From positions 2,666,001-2,730,000 of the forward strand of contig NZ_AP024545.1 of NCBI RefSeq assembly GCF_018406605.1: a stretch of DNA of 64,000 nucleotides. Reading direction: 5' to 3'. Made by a program: the position numbers and the translations under genes. Below the pieces are notes generated by a model, which was not told the DNA's origin, did no database searches, and saw only the letters and a list, made by a program, of their open reading frames with translations. Within the stretch, counting starts at the first letter, position 1; each line of letters opens with the position of its first letter. This DNA is from Noviluteimonas caseinilytica. GTDB taxonomy: Bacteria > Pseudomonadota > Gammaproteobacteria > Xanthomonadales > Xanthomonadaceae. This document shows positions 50,876 to 58,611 of the stretch, piece by piece.

Positions 50876-51853
50876 TCAGCCAACGCCCGCGCGACGGGCG
50901 CGCATCGGTTCGGCCTGCAACGGCGCAGCATCCGGCGCGCGATATTCGAAGCGCACTTCGCGCATGCCTTCGGGCACTTCGGGCAACTGCGAGTCCTTGC
51001 CCGTGCAGCCGTCGTAGAGGCGGCCCGTCATGCTCATCACCATCATCTGCATCAGCGTGGCCGACGGATCGTCCTGGCTGCGCCGCGTCAGCACGCGGTC
51101 GCGCATCGCGAACGTGGTGACGACATCGTCGACCTTCGTGGTGGCCAGCACGCCGTCCTCCGGATCCGGTGCATCCGCCGCCAGCACTTCGATCGGCGGC
51201 GGATCCCAGCACGCACCGCTGCTGCCGATGTCCAGCGTCGGGAGCAGGGTGTGGGCGAAGGCTTCGATGTCGCGGCGCACCTCGTTGCGCGAGGCGTGGT
51301 CGGCCAGCGCGCTGTAGCGGAACTTGATCGCGTACAGGCGATCCACCGCCACCACCATCGCGGAGTTGCGATGCTGGCCTTCGTACGTGTATTCGAAATC
51401 GGTGGCGAACGTGGTGATCGGGACGTTCGTGTCCTTGTTGACCTTGCGCTTCACGACCGACGTCGCCAACGGCTTGATGTCGCCGGTGCCGGTCTTGCTG
51501 AGCCACGTGTCTTCCAGCGTGCGGCGTTCCATCTCGGCGAACTTCGGCAGGTCGTCGTCCGACACCACGCCCACGGGATAGAAGTACACGTCGATCCAGC
51601 CCGCGTTGTCGCCCTGGCGCGCAAAGCGCACCGACACGCCCGCGGCCTGGTCGTCGTAGCGATGCTCGCCGACGAAGCCCCAGTCGCCCACCTTCAGCGG
51701 ATAGACGATGTGCGATTCGCGCAGCATGCCGCCGAGGAACGGGACGTCCTTCGCGTCCTGCGCCTTGTCTTCCGCCGCCATCGCCCCCGTCGCCGCCAGT
51801 AACGCCACCAGCAGCACGACGCCTGCGCGCCGCGCGATCCCCTGCCGTTCCAT
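50876..51853 (-). CDS. Secreted hypothetical protein
   Basis: A 325-residue protein with signal peptide (VVLLVALLAATGAMAAED). The body contains GDWGFVGEHRYDDQAAGVSV and VVAVDRLYAIKFRYSALAD, mostly beta with few cysteines. No family recognised. Convergent with the upstream membrane-protein operon. Confidence 0.7.
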   Translation of the reverse strand: MERQGIARRAGVVLLVALLAATGAMAAEDKAQDAKDVPFLGGMLRESHIVYPLKVGDWGFVGEHRYDDQAAGVSVRFARQGDNAGWIDVYFYPVGVVSDDDLPKFAEMERRTLEDTWLSKTGTGDIKPLATSVVKRKVNKDTNVPITTFATDFEYTYEGQHRNSAMVVAVDRLYAIKFRYSALADHASRNEVRRDIEAFAHTLLPTLDIGSSGACWDPPPIEVLAADAPDPEDGVLATTKVDDVVTTFAMRDRVLTRRSQDDPSATLMQMMVMSMTGRLYDGCTGKDSQLPEVPEGMREVRFEYRAPDAAPLQAEPMRARRAGVG

Positions 51854-51872
51854 CGCCTTCCCCCGTGGAGTC

Positions 51873-52628
51873 CTAGATACCCGAACGAATCGATTCCAGC
51901 GCCTGCACGAACGCCTCCGGACCGATGCCGATCATGCCTTTGTACGGTTGCGACAAGTCCCAGATCATGAAAAGCACCAGCCCCGCGTACGTGGAATACG
52001 CACCCACCAGCGCGAGGTGCTTGCGATCGGCCTGGTGCACGAACATCACCGCACCGATCAGCACCAGCCCCACGATCGCCGCGAACCAGAACTCGAACGG
52101 CAACGCGGCCGAATGGTAGCCGCGCACCTGGCGCAGGCGCTGGATCTGCAGCACTTCTGCGTGGATGGAGCTCGCGAGCAGGGATTGCCGGCGATTGCCG
52201 GGTTCCAGCGCGAGGGAGGCGTCGAGCATCGTGCGCCATGCGCGCCAGCCTTCATCGCTGACTTGCGCCTGCGCTTGCTGCCGCGGCCAGTCGCGCTCGA
52301 CCACCGCGTGCATGTAGGCCTCGGCGGCGCGTTGCAACTGCGGCGCACCGCCGTAGCGCGCAGCGTCGTACCAGACCTGTTCGACCGCGGCGGCTTCGGC
52401 CTGGATGCCGTTGCGCAGGTCGTTGTCCTGCGCCACCACTTGCCCGAACACCAGCCCGAGGATCAACCCGTGCAGCACGCCGATGCGCGCGGTGACTTCG
52501 CGTCCGAGCTCGCGCGTTTCCGCCGGTTGTTCGTGCCCGTAACGCCGCCGCATGAACGCCGACGGCAACGCCGCCGCGAGGAACGCCAGCACGATGAAGG
52601 ACAGGGCGATGGCGAGGGTCGTCAGCAT
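51873..52628 (-). CDS. DUF4239 (bestrophin-like) membrane protein
   Basis: A 251-residue protein with N-terminal TM (TTLAIALSFIVLAFLAAALP), a cytoplasmic or periplasmic helical domain and two C-terminal TMs (FWFAAIVGLVLIGAVMFVH, STYAGLVLFMIWDLSQPY). The segment GVLHGLILGLVFGQVVAQ with the C-terminal pair matches the DUF4239 family, distantly related to bestrophin channels. Ion-channel role is inferred only from that relationship. Confidence 0.75.
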   Translation of the reverse strand: MLTTLAIALSFIVLAFLAAALPSAFMRRRYGHEQPAETRELGREVTARIGVLHGLILGLVFGQVVAQDNDLRNGIQAEAAAVEQVWYDAARYGGAPQLQRAAEAYMHAVVERDWPRQQAQAQVSDEGWRAWRTMLDASLALEPGNRRQSLLASSIHAEVLQIQRLRQVRGYHSAALPFEFWFAAIVGLVLIGAVMFVHQADRKHLALVGAYSTYAGLVLFMIWDLSQPYKGMIGIGPEAFVQALESIRSGI

Positions 52629-52652
52629 GCGCGGGCGCCCTCCGTGGGCGGG

Positions 52653-53009
52653 TCAGTCCAGCAACTGCAGGACGTTTTCGGCCGGCCGCCCGATCACCGC
52701 GCGGCCTTCGTGCACGAAGATCGGACGTTCGATGAGGATGGGGTTGGCGTGCATCGCTTCGAGCAGCTCGTCTTCCGACAACGCGGGATCGGCGAGGCCG
52801 AGCTCCTTGTAGACCGTCTCCCCGGTGCGCATCAGGCCGCGCGCGGGCAGGGCGAGCATGACCAGCAACTCGCGGAGTTCCTTCACGGAGGGCGGCTGCT
52901 GGAGGTACTCGATGGTCTGCGGCGTGATCCCGCGATCGGCCAGCAGCACCAGGCCGCCGCGCGACTTGGAACACCGGGGGTTGTGGTAATACCGCGTGCC
53001 GGATTTCAT
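52653..53009 (-). CDS. arsC: ArsC-family arsenate reductase (glutaredoxin-type)
   Basis: A 118-residue product starting at ATG 53009: the conserved N-terminal YHNPRCSKSRGGL with the catalytic Cys, then TIEYLQQPPSVKELREL and NPILIERPIFVHEGRAVIGRP, the arsenate/substrate-binding arginines. A longer frame up to 53126 is not needed. It could equally be a YfgD-like housekeeping member; no other ars genes are adjacent. Confidence 0.9.
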   Translation of the reverse strand: MKSGTRYYHNPRCSKSRGGLVLLADRGITPQTIEYLQQPPSVKELRELLVMLALPARGLMRTGETVYKELGLADPALSEDELLEAMHANPILIERPIFVHEGRAVIGRPAENVLQLLD

Positions 53010-53055
53010 GCCGGCATAGTAAAAGCCCCAGCCGCCCCCTGCACAGGCCTCCCCC

Positions 53056-53748
53056 ATGCTCGCCATCGCGCTCGCCGCCGCCCTGTCCACCGCCACCCCC
53101 GACGCCACGCGCCTCCCCGAAGGCACCTGGTGCTACGCGCTCACCGCCACGAAGGACGGCGCGTCCCAGGTGGTCGGCCATACCTTCCAGTCGCTCGAGC
53201 GGACGACGCACGCCGGCAAGCCCGCGATCGAGATCGTGGTCCACCAGCGCATGGGCGCGAAGTTCGACATGCGCGATGTGTTCGTCCTCGATGCGAAGAC
53301 GCTGCGCCCGTTCGAAGTCACCAACACGCGCTTCGGCAAGCCGCACGTGCGCGATGTGTACGCCGGCACCGGCGTCACCGAAATGCGCTGGGATGACGCG
53401 GGCAAGGAAACGACGTCGAACAAACCGCTCGCCAAGCCCGTGTGGGAAGGCAACCTGTTCGGCCTGATGTTCGCCGCGCTCCCGCTGCGCGCGGGGGACG
53501 AATACGCGATCCCGTTCTTCCAGTACGACAAGGGCGAAGGCACGTTCGACATCAAGGTCACCGGCGAACGCGACATCGACACGCCGCTGGGCAAGCGCCA
53601 CGCGATCGTGCTGCAGGCGGGGCCGACGGGGTCGCAGGCGGAGTACCTGATCGGCGCGAAGCCGCGCATCGAACTCGGCTACACCGCCGGTCCGTTCGGA
53701 CAGGCGCTCGCCCCGTCGTGCGCGGCGTTCGAAGCGGCGACGAAGTAG
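53056..53748 (+). CDS. Hypothetical protein with DUF3108-like fold
   Basis: A 230-residue protein with a short N-terminal hydrophobic segment and a beta-sandwich body: DGASQVVGHTFQSLERTTHAG, VFVLDAKTLRPFEVTNTRF, FDIKVTGERDIDTPLGKRHAI. The layout resembles DUF3108, a family of envelope proteins. Function unknown. Divergent from arsC. Confidence 0.65.
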   Translation: MLAIALAAALSTATPDATRLPEGTWCYALTATKDGASQVVGHTFQSLERTTHAGKPAIEIVVHQRMGAKFDMRDVFVLDAKTLRPFEVTNTRFGKPHVRDVYAGTGVTEMRWDDAGKETTSNKPLAKPVWEGNLFGLMFAALPLRAGDEYAIPFFQYDKGEGTFDIKVTGERDIDTPLGKRHAIVLQAGPTGSQAEYLIGAKPRIELGYTAGPFGQALAPSCAAFEAATK

Positions 53749-53782
53749 GCGGATAATCCGCGCGTCCCCCGGAGTCCAACGC

Positions 53783-54127
53783 ATGCCCGCCGTTCCCGCC
53801 TGTCCGCAATGCTCGCTCGACAACACCTACGCAGACGGCGCGCTTTACGTCTGCGCCGACTGCGGATTCGAGTGGGCGGCCGATGCGCAGGACGCGGAGG
53901 CGGGCGCGTCCGCCGTCGTGCGCGACAGCAACGGCAACGTGCTCGCCGACGGCGACACGGTGGTCGTCATCAAGGACCTGAAGGTCAAGGGATCGTCGAT
54001 CCCGCTCAAGCAGGGCACGGTGATCAAGGGCATCCGCCTGGTGGCGGACGACCCGGACCACATCGAAGGAAACTCCGACAAGATCAAGGGCCTGGTCCTG
54101 AAAACGCAGTTCCTGCGCAAGGCCTGA
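53783..54127 (+). CDS. YjdM/PhnA-like zinc-ribbon protein
   Basis: A 114-residue protein with an N-terminal zinc ribbon (CPQCSLDNTYADGALYVCADCGFEW) followed by an SH3-like PhnA domain (VLADGDTVVVIKDLKVKGS, LKQGTVIKGIRLV). Despite the old PhnA name, no role in phosphonate use is proven. A strong family match. Confidence 0.92.
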   Translation: MPAVPACPQCSLDNTYADGALYVCADCGFEWAADAQDAEAGASAVVRDSNGNVLADGDTVVVIKDLKVKGSSIPLKQGTVIKGIRLVADDPDHIEGNSDKIKGLVLKTQFLRKA

Positions 54128-54207
54128 GCCCGCGGCCGAGGCAGGCCCTGCTGCATCGCGGCATGACCGTAAGCTGGCCCTGCGGCGGGGGGCCGCTTGG
54201 GGGATCC

Positions 54208-54402
54208 ATGCACAACTTTTTCTGGGGCGCGCTGATCATCGCGATCGGCCTGTTCAACGGGCGCTCCGTGTTCCTCGGGGATTTCAGCGTGCTCAGCGTC
54301 GTGTTCGACGCGCTCGGCCTGTTCTGGGTCGGGCGGGGCGTGCTCGACGTGCGACGAGCACGCGTGGCGGCCTCGCCGGCGACGGATTCGGAGACGGCCT
54401 GA
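54208..54402 (+). CDS. Small membrane protein
   Basis: A 64-residue protein with one or two TM helices (FFWGALIIAIGLFNGRSVF and LSVVFDALGLFWVGRGVL). ATG 54208. Not recognised. Confidence 0.65.
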   Translation: MHNFFWGALIIAIGLFNGRSVFLGDFSVLSVVFDALGLFWVGRGVLDVRRARVAASPATDSETA

Positions 54403-54411
54403 GGCGCGCGG

Positions 54412-54708
54412 TCAGTGGCGCACGTCGAGTGGCACGTCGGCCACCGCAAGCCACGTCCACGCAGCGACCACCGAGGCGAACAGCGCGACGAGCACACCGG
54501 CCCAGTGCGACCAGTGCCATTGCGCGACCGCGAGCCACAACACCAGCGCACCGAGCGCGAGCGCGGCGAGCCAGCGCGTCCACGACGGGCGCAGGCGTAC
54601 GACCGCGCCGCAGCGGTCGCACTGGTCGGCGAACCCGCGCGAGAACAGGATGCGTCGGCGCGAAATGGACTGCGCGCTGCAGTTGGGGCACGGCTGGTTC
54701 GGGGGCAT
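54412..54708 (-). CDS. Zinc-ribbon membrane protein of unknown function
   Basis: A 98-residue protein starting at ATG 54708 (GGAGG upstream). An N-terminal CPNCSAQSIS...CDRCGAVV zinc ribbon is followed by two TM helices (WLAALALGALVLWLAVAQ and WAGVLVALFASVVAAWTWLAV). Convergent with the small membrane gene. Confidence 0.75.
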   Translation of the reverse strand: MPPNQPCPNCSAQSISRRRILFSRGFADQCDRCGAVVRLRPSWTRWLAALALGALVLWLAVAQWHWSHWAGVLVALFASVVAAWTWLAVADVPLDVRH

Positions 54709-54798
54709 GCGTCCTCCGGGGGGGCCCAGACAGTGTGGGGGGCGCATGCGTGATGAAGGCTTTGACGCGGCGGCACGGCCGCTTCTTTCGATCCTTGA

Positions 54799-55531
54799 TC
54801 AGGCAATCCTGCGCGAGGCGGGCAGGCGTCGCGCGAAGTCGATGACTGCGCGCGCGCAGGCCTGGGGGGGCGGCTTGCAACAACAGGTGCGGGCCGGCGA
54901 TGTCAACCAACGTGCAGTCGGGGAGCGACGTACGCAGCGATTCGCCGGCTGCGCGCGAAACGAGACGGTCGCGGCGGCCACGCAGGTAGAGCGTCGGGAC
55001 GCGGATTCGATCCAGGTGCGCCGAGGCATCCACGCGCAAGGCGGCGTGGCTGCGGCGACGCAACACCGTCGGTGCGACACGCTGCAACGTGGTCGACAAC
55101 GCATGGATCTGTGCGGGCGTTGCGTCATCGCCCAGCAACCACCAGCGCAACAACGCCCGCGGCGCGTGGTGCACCGGCGCGATCGGCAGGAGCGGCGACA
55201 AGGCGCTCAGGACGCGCGTCGGAAACCGAGCGAACGTCGTCGACAACACAAGGCCCGCGAGGTTCGCGGGCTGGCTTGCTGCAATTGCGAGCGCGATCGG
55301 CCCGGAGAACGATTCGCCCAGCAGCACGAAGGGGTCTTCGGCTGGCAGCGCATCGCGGACGAACGCTTCGAGTGCAGCGTGGTCGAGGAAGCGATCCGTC
55401 GGATACGCGATCACCCGCGTCGACGAGAACGCACCGTCCAGCGCAACCAGGAAATCGCCATGCAGCGCCCCGGTGCCGTCCAGGCCGGGCAGCACGATCA
55501 GGTGCAGCGGATTGGCGGCGGCACCGCTCAG
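54799..55531 (-). pseudogene. Alpha/beta hydrolase with homopolymer frameshift
   Basis: A serine hydrolase: LIVLPGLDGTGALHGDFLVAL, nucleophile elbow LLGESFSGPIALAIAASQ, and VDIAGPHLLLQAAP near the catalytic His. The frame shifts in a run of seven G (54864-54870, C7 on the coding strand). With one base fewer the ending continues as AAPQACARAVIDFARRLPAS and stops at 54799, a natural C terminus for the family; as sequenced the frame runs on into nonsense. Could be an assembly or sequencing error, phase variation or real decay. The start codon is unclear (a CTG at 55531 or a GTG further in); it overlaps the upstream gene by 4 bp, so coupling is likely. Confidence 0.7.
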
Positions 55532-55824
55532 TCGCGGAACCCGGTCTGCTGCGCGATGGCGATGCCCAGGCCGATCAGCGTGCAGCACAGCAGCGCGAGC
55601 AACGTCCCGGCCCAGGCCATCACGAGGCGTCCCGATCCGCCCCCATGCTGCTGCACGTGCGCCCGCAGCACCCACGCCAATGCGACGACCAGGCCTGCGG
55701 GCACGAGGAAGCGCGCGATGTTCGGCGTGGCGATCGTGGTGACATAGCCGAGCGCCACGGCGCCGAGGCATGCCACGTAGAACCGCCGCCGTGGCGATGC
55801 GAGCAGCCTTTCCTGGATGTGCAT
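55528..55824 (-). CDS. Small membrane protein
   Basis: A 98-residue protein, ATG 55824 with GGGGAA upstream. Three hydrophobic segments (FYVACLGAVALGYVTTIATP, FLVPAGLVVALAWVLRAHV, LLALLCCTLIGLGIAIAQ). Overlaps the hydrolase start by 4 bp. Not recognised. Confidence 0.65.
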   Translation of the reverse strand: MHIQERLLASPRRRFYVACLGAVALGYVTTIATPNIARFLVPAGLVVALAWVLRAHVQQHGGGSGRLVMAWAGTLLALLCCTLIGLGIAIAQQTGFRD

Positions 55825-55938
55825 CGGCGTTCCCCGGATCCCTGCCGGCGATGATGCACTGAACGCCGACCCCATGCCCATGGCCAGTGCAAGGGCATTG
55901 GTGCGTTTGCCCTCGATGTCCATGCGTCGAGGTTTTCC

Positions 55939-56331
55939 ATGAAACACATCCGGATCGTGCTTCTCGCCGCTGCGCTCCTCGCGCCCGCAACGTTCGCGCA
56001 ACAAGCCGGCATCACGCGCATCGACGTCGGCCGAAACGACCTGGAAATTCCCGGCCGCGAACTCATCCAGGTACGCGTCGCGTTCGCGCCGGGCGCTGCG
56101 TTCGGGCGCCACTCGCATCCGGGCGCGGAGGTGGCCTACGTGTTGACGGGCACGCTGCAGTACCAGTTCGATGGCGAGGAACCGCGCACGCTGAAGGCCG
56201 GCGAAGCCTTGTTCATCCCGGCCGGCACCATCCATTCGGCGAAGAACGTCGGGAAGGTGGAAGCGACGGAGCTGGCGACCTACGTCGTCGAGAAGGGCAA
56301 GCCGGTCCTCATGCTGGCGCCAGACCGATGA
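55939..56331 (+). CDS. Secreted cupin-domain protein
   Basis: A 130-residue protein with signal peptide ending TFAQQ and a single cupin barrel: GRHSHPGAEVAYVLTGTL (motif 1 with His/Glu ligands) and FIPAGTIHSAKNVG (motif 2). Metal-binding fold with unknown substrate. Ends 0 bp from the convergent next gene. Confidence 0.85.
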   Translation: MKHIRIVLLAAALLAPATFAQQAGITRIDVGRNDLEIPGRELIQVRVAFAPGAAFGRHSHPGAEVAYVLTGTLQYQFDGEEPRTLKAGEALFIPAGTIHSAKNVGKVEATELATYVVEKGKPVLMLAPDR

Positions 56332-56775
56332 TCAGGCCCGACGCGGCGCCGTGGTGCGCCGCGACGCCGTCGGCTTCGCCTTCTTGTCGTACCAGGTGAA
56401 CGCCTGCGCCGGCAGCGACACCTTGTTGGCGTCGTCGCCCTGCATGTGCTGTTCGATCCACGCCGCTTCCTTCTCCACGCCCAGCGCCTGCGCGATGCCG
56501 GTGAGCAGGGTCTTGCTGGTCTTGCGCGCGGTGAGCGGCATCACGGTGAACACGCGCTGCTTCCAGTCGAAGGTCCAGCACGCGCGTTGCACGGTCTTGC
56601 CGCGGACCATGCGCGCACCGCCGTGGAAATTGAGCCGGTTGCATGCGCCGGGCATGTCGTCGGTGAGCACGATCGTCGTGCCGTCCTTGCGTTTCGTGCT
56701 CGCAATGTCGGCCGCCCGCGCCAGGGGCGCGAGGGCGAGGAGCACGGCGGCGAACACGAGGACGCGCAACTGCAT
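56332..56775 (-). CDS. Secreted hypothetical protein
   Basis: A 147-residue protein from ATG 56775: signal peptide (LRVLVFAAVLLALAPLARAAD), then a domain with TIVLTDDMPGACNRL and ARMVRGKTVQRACWTFDW containing a Cys pair, and a basic tail rich in Lys/Thr. Not recognised. A longer frame (to 56937) reads into non-coding sequence. Confidence 0.65.
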   Translation of the reverse strand: MQLRVLVFAAVLLALAPLARAADIASTKRKDGTTIVLTDDMPGACNRLNFHGGARMVRGKTVQRACWTFDWKQRVFTVMPLTARKTSKTLLTGIAQALGVEKEAAWIEQHMQGDDANKVSLPAQAFTWYDKKAKPTASRRTTAPRRA

Positions 56776-56869
56776 GGAGGCCGGGGGCGCCTGGAGGGCT
56801 GGACGAAAGCGTACCCCATGGATTCGCAAAGGCGGCACAGGGTTGCGTCCCGTGCCGCCATCGCGCCGC

Positions 56870-58611
56870 TCAGCGGCCGAACGCCCCGTACAGGTAACGC
56901 CCGCTGCCGTCCGGCCGCGCCAGTCCGTCGAAATCATCCGCCGGCGCCACCAGCGCCGTCGGCAGCACGATCGCCGGGACGAACTGCTGGTCCGGTTGGA
57001 ACGGATGCAGCGCGTTGCCCGGATCGGCCAGGTGGTAATCCGCGCGCAACAACGTCGGCAACCCTTCGCCGCTGGCCGAATCCGTCAGCATCGGGAAGGC
57101 CGCCGCATCGATGCTGATGATGTTGTGCGCGCCGCGGATCCGGTTGTCCGCGCCCGGCGAACCGCCCATCGAGGCGATGTCGCCCCCACGTCCGCGTCGT
57201 GGTTGTGCCAGAAAATGTTGAAGTACACGTGCGCCGTGCTGTCCTGCACCGCGAGGCCCGCGCCTTCGTTGTCCGCCACCGTGTTGTTGAGGATCGTCAC
57301 GAAGTTGCGGCCGTTGTTGCCGTTCGGCCCCGTGCACGTGTCGCCGCAGTTGCCGTCCACCAGGATCGCGCCCGTGCCGAAGTTGCGCACCACCACGTTG
57401 TTGTAGACGTAGCCGACGTTGTACTGGTCGAGGAAGATCGCCGAACCGGCCTTCGTCGTGCGGTTGGCTTCGAACCAGTTGCTGCGCACGACCAGCAGCG
57501 CCACCGACGCCGCGCCGCCGCGATCGTGCTGCCCGATCAGGCCCGCGCCCACGCCGTAGTGGTCGCCGTCGGACACCGTGTCGTTGCCGAAGAACACGTT
57601 GTGGTGCACGTCGCCGTTCATGCCGATGGCCAACCCCGCGCCGTGCGGCAACGACGGTTCGTACAGGCGGTTGTTGCGAATGATGTTGTGGTGCACGTTC
57701 GCGACCAGGCCCGTCATCGTGAGCACCGTGCCGAAGCCATCGTTGGCGCCGGTGGCCTGGTCGATCGAGCCCAGCGTCTCCGTCGCGCCGCCGATGTTGA
57801 TGCCGCCGCCGTGGTGGCCGCCGCCGTTTTCCTCGACCAGGTTGTTCGCGATTTCCAGCGCGACCGTCCGGCCGCCGCCCGCCTCGATGCCGCCGCAGTC
57901 GGTGCGCGCCGTCGGCGTGGTGCAACCGTTGTGGTGGACGTGGTTGTTGCGCAGCGTGATGCGTTCGTTGGCGTCCCAGGTCGTGACATCGATGCCGCGA
58001 TCGTTGCTGCCGGTGACCACGAAGCCGTCGATCGTCAGGTCGATCGGCGCCTCGGCGTGGATCACGTGATCGTCGGCGTTGGCGGGCGTGACCGTGGCGG
58101 GCCAGGCGAGCGGATCGCGCGCGGTGAACACGCTGTTGAAGCCGCCCACCAGGATGTGCCGGCGCTGCATGCCGAGGTTGACGTTCTCGCGATAGCTGCC
58201 GTTGGCGACGCACACGACCGTGCGCGTGCTGCCCGCCGCGGTGATGGCCTGGCCGATCGTGCCGTACGGGTTCGCCTTCGTGCCTGTGCCGGTGGCGCCC
58301 GCGCGGACGAACAGGATGCTCCAGCCCGACGGCCGCGTCGCATCGTTGATGCAGCCGTAATCGAGATACCCGTTGCCGCCGATCCCGGCGCCGACGACTT
58401 GCGCGGCGGGCACCGCGATCGCCGCCTGCCGGCCGCCCGTGCGCATCGTGCGCGGCGGTTTGAGCGCAGCGGTCGCCGGTGCCGCGCCCGCGATGCGTGG
58501 TGCGGCGACGGGCGCAGGCGTCGGCCGCGGTGTCTCACGGCTGGGGCAGGCGGCGAGGGTGGCGATCGCGAGCGTGCACGACACGCCGCGCAAGGTCGGC
58601 ATCAGTTGCAT
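56870..58611 (-). pseudogene. Beta-helix lipoprotein with homopolymer frameshift
   Basis: Starts at ATG 58611 with GGAG upstream; a lipobox (TLAACPS) predicts an outer-membrane or periplasmic lipoprotein. A Pro-rich linker with RTMRTGGRQA leads into a right-handed parallel beta-helix (repeats such as IDLTIDGFVVTGSNDRGIDV, RITLRNNHVHHNG, VHHNIIRNNRLYE, VTILNNTVADNEGAGLAV). The frame is lost at the C run 57183-57187 (G5 on the coding strand); with one more G the sequence continues as GGDIASMGGSPGADNRIRG and on to the stop at 56870. As given, the original frame stops at 57085. Probably a polysaccharide-related surface protein. Confidence 0.7.
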
